Shown in pieces: positions 62,801-64,000 of a stretch of DNA of 64,000 bases. Positions within the stretch are counted from its first letter, which is position 1. The number at the start of each line of letters is the position of its first letter. A model generated the notes under the pieces. The model ran no database searches and was not told where the DNA came from. It saw only the letters and a program-made list of their open reading frames with translations. Source of the DNA: CAZZNY01 sp964655935 (GTDB lineage Bacteria; Patescibacteriota; Gracilibacteria; BD1-5; UBA2023); NCBI GenBank assembly GCA_964655935.1, contig CAZZNY010000002.1, positions 1 to 64,000 of the forward strand, written 5' to 3'. A program made the translations under genes and the position numbers.

Positions 62801-63981
62801 GTTGTTTTAAGAAAAAATCTGAACTTCTAAAAGTAAAAAAGGGTCTTGAAAAACAATTACGAGAAACTCATGATGATATAGAAAAACTTACGTTACAAGC
62901 AAAGATTACTAATCTCAAAGAAGATATTCATCATCTTAGTTGGATTTCACCAAGATTTCAACCAATAATTGATGTCTGAAATCTTAGATTTGCACCGATA
63001 AATTTTCAAAAGATAGAACCCTCAACCAAGCAAAATGAGTGATATATTATAAACAGGAGTTCTGTATTGTGATCACGGATTCTTAGAAAAGTAGATGCTT
63101 GTATTGAGCAAAATCAATCATATTTTTCAAGTCATGCTTCAAGAAAAATGGAAGCATTGTTTTGAGTGAAGCCTGGCGTGGAACTATTTTGAGTGCCTCT
63201 CGATGTAGTATTTGATGTTGCGGATAAAAATTGACTTCACAATGATCTTACTCTTGCGATCATTGATGGAGTTGTGGAGCAAATGAAGGATCAACCTGGG
63301 TATGATTTTTCTGTTAATATAAATGCTCGTGACCTTTATGATGAGCACTTCTCTGAAAATGTAAAAGAAATTTTCGATAATCATAATTTTACAGAATACG
63401 ATAGATTAGCAATTGAGATTGTCGAATGAAAGCTTGCTCTTAAACAAAATTTCAATCCCAAAGATCCTGACAATCTGAAATCCTCATGAGGTCGTGCAAC
63501 AAATAATCTCTATCAATTAGCAAAACTTGGTTGTGCTATTGCCATGGATGATTATGGAACGGAAGAATCAAACCTTACAAGATTCTTGGATCTTGATGAC
63601 GGAACACATGAGATTATTAGTTCAAGATTTATTTTCATTAAGATTGACATAAAATTCGTAACAGGGGTTGCTTCCAATATAAAAAAACAGAAAAGTATTA
63701 CAAATACTATTCATCTCGCACAGCAAAAATGGTGAGATAATTGGCCAAACCATGTGGTAGTAGAATGAGTAGAAAACAGAAAAGATGTTCAATGGCTCAT
63801 GAACCAATGACTCCGCCTCTTTCAATGATATTATTTTGCTCGACCAGAACAACAATCTTGTTTTGCAAACAATCGAGAACGACATTGTGAAAATTGTAAA
63901 AACATTCTTTTCTGTAAAAGACCCAATAAAAAAACATCGGAAACCGATGTTCTTTCTTCTCAAGATACAAAAACGCTTTAA
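59896..63981 (+). CDS. Large protein with degenerate GGDEF and EAL domains
   Basis: A 1361-residue protein, a single frame with about 40 UGA Gly codons. The first 800 residues are helical, with no recognised domain or TM segment. Residues about 815-990 resemble a GGDEF domain (DDVTKLPIEAALQEDL, YKINARTFAIILP), but the GGDEF loop itself is replaced by KINARTF. Residues about 1015-1330 follow the EAL family: RFQPIIDVG, SVNINARDL, LAIEIVEG, AMDDYGTEESNL, IFIKIDIKF, VVVEGVENRKDV and GLRLFQGYYFARP. The EAL tripeptide itself is API, so the first metal Glu is missing while the other acidic and Lys residues remain. It may be a cyclic-di-GMP receptor rather than an enzyme. The C-terminus adds two CxxC pairs (SCFANNRERHCENCKN). 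Confidence 0.8.
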
Positions 63982-64000
63982 GAAATCTTAACTACTGTAT

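Noticed and set aside
1..64000. UGA as tryptophan (Mycoplasma-type code 4) or selenocysteine
   Set aside because: UGA aligns with invariant glycines, TGG is used for Trp positions, and UGA occurs many times per gene, which selenocysteine would not.

Overview
The window reads as a low-GC chromosome segment from a candidate-phyla-radiation bacterium that has reassigned UGA from stop to glycine (genetic code 25), which points to the Gracilibacteria/Absconditabacteria (BD1-5/SR1) lineage. With the standard code most genes shatter into fragments. With UGA read as Gly they join into full-length proteins, and the UGA codons fall on invariant glycines: the first and last Gly of the Nudix box, the Cys-x-x-Cys-Gly knuckle of NrdR, the Gly-x-Gly motifs of methyltransferases, the G2 box of the histidine kinase, the FKBP core and the Gly before the CHAP histidine. 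All host genes below are therefore given with UGA = Gly and only TAA or TAG as stops. Most host starts have no recognisable Shine-Dalgarno sequence.

Layout. 0-12 kb: a LysM-CHAP peptidoglycan hydrolase, ribosomal protein L21, tRNA-Gln, an IMPACT-family protein, an exported FKBP prolyl isomerase, a zinc-ribbon membrane protein, a Nudix hydrolase, a large orphan protein and DnaK. 12-17 kb: an orphan encapsulated-ferritin-like protein, two lipoproteins and exported or membrane proteins. 17-22.5 kb: an HD phosphohydrolase, two very long prepilins, an ASCH protein and a TrmB-type regulator. 22.5-31 kb: an SPFH protein, a protein with a toxin-44-like tail, a GuaB1-type IMPDH relative, two anchored proteins of unknown role and a PGRP amidase-SpoIID fusion. 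31-37.5 kb: MazG, a methyltransferase, NrdR, a third long prepilin and a PriA-like protein reduced to its C-terminal half. 37.5-51.7 kb: a surface-glycan cluster (1475-residue membrane protein, four glycosyltransferases, two methyltransferases, a 1092-residue exported repeat protein). 51.7-64 kb: response regulator, PAS histidine kinase and a 963-residue glutamine-amidotransferase-like/methyltransferase fusion in one operon, then an MFS transporter, an RNase R-type exonuclease and a 1361-residue protein ending in degenerate GGDEF and EAL domains.

Together the genes suggest a small, surface-attached cell that invests in pili with lectin-like tips, cell-wall hydrolases and a glycan coat, and that senses its surroundings through a two-component system and possibly a cyclic-di-GMP receptor.

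Four small genes (6488-6775, 6929-7297, 12275-12541, 31263-31646) do not look like the host. Each has a near-consensus TTGACA-N15/16-TATAnn promoter, a purine-rich Shine-Dalgarno sequence and a nearby hairpin terminator, and contains no in-frame UGA. Two of them end in UGA immediately before a terminator. They look like self-contained cassettes written in the standard code inside a recoded genome, and are one of the two most unusual signals here. The other is the two-component/amidotransferase-methyltransferase operon. No rRNA, CRISPR array, transposase or integrase was seen.
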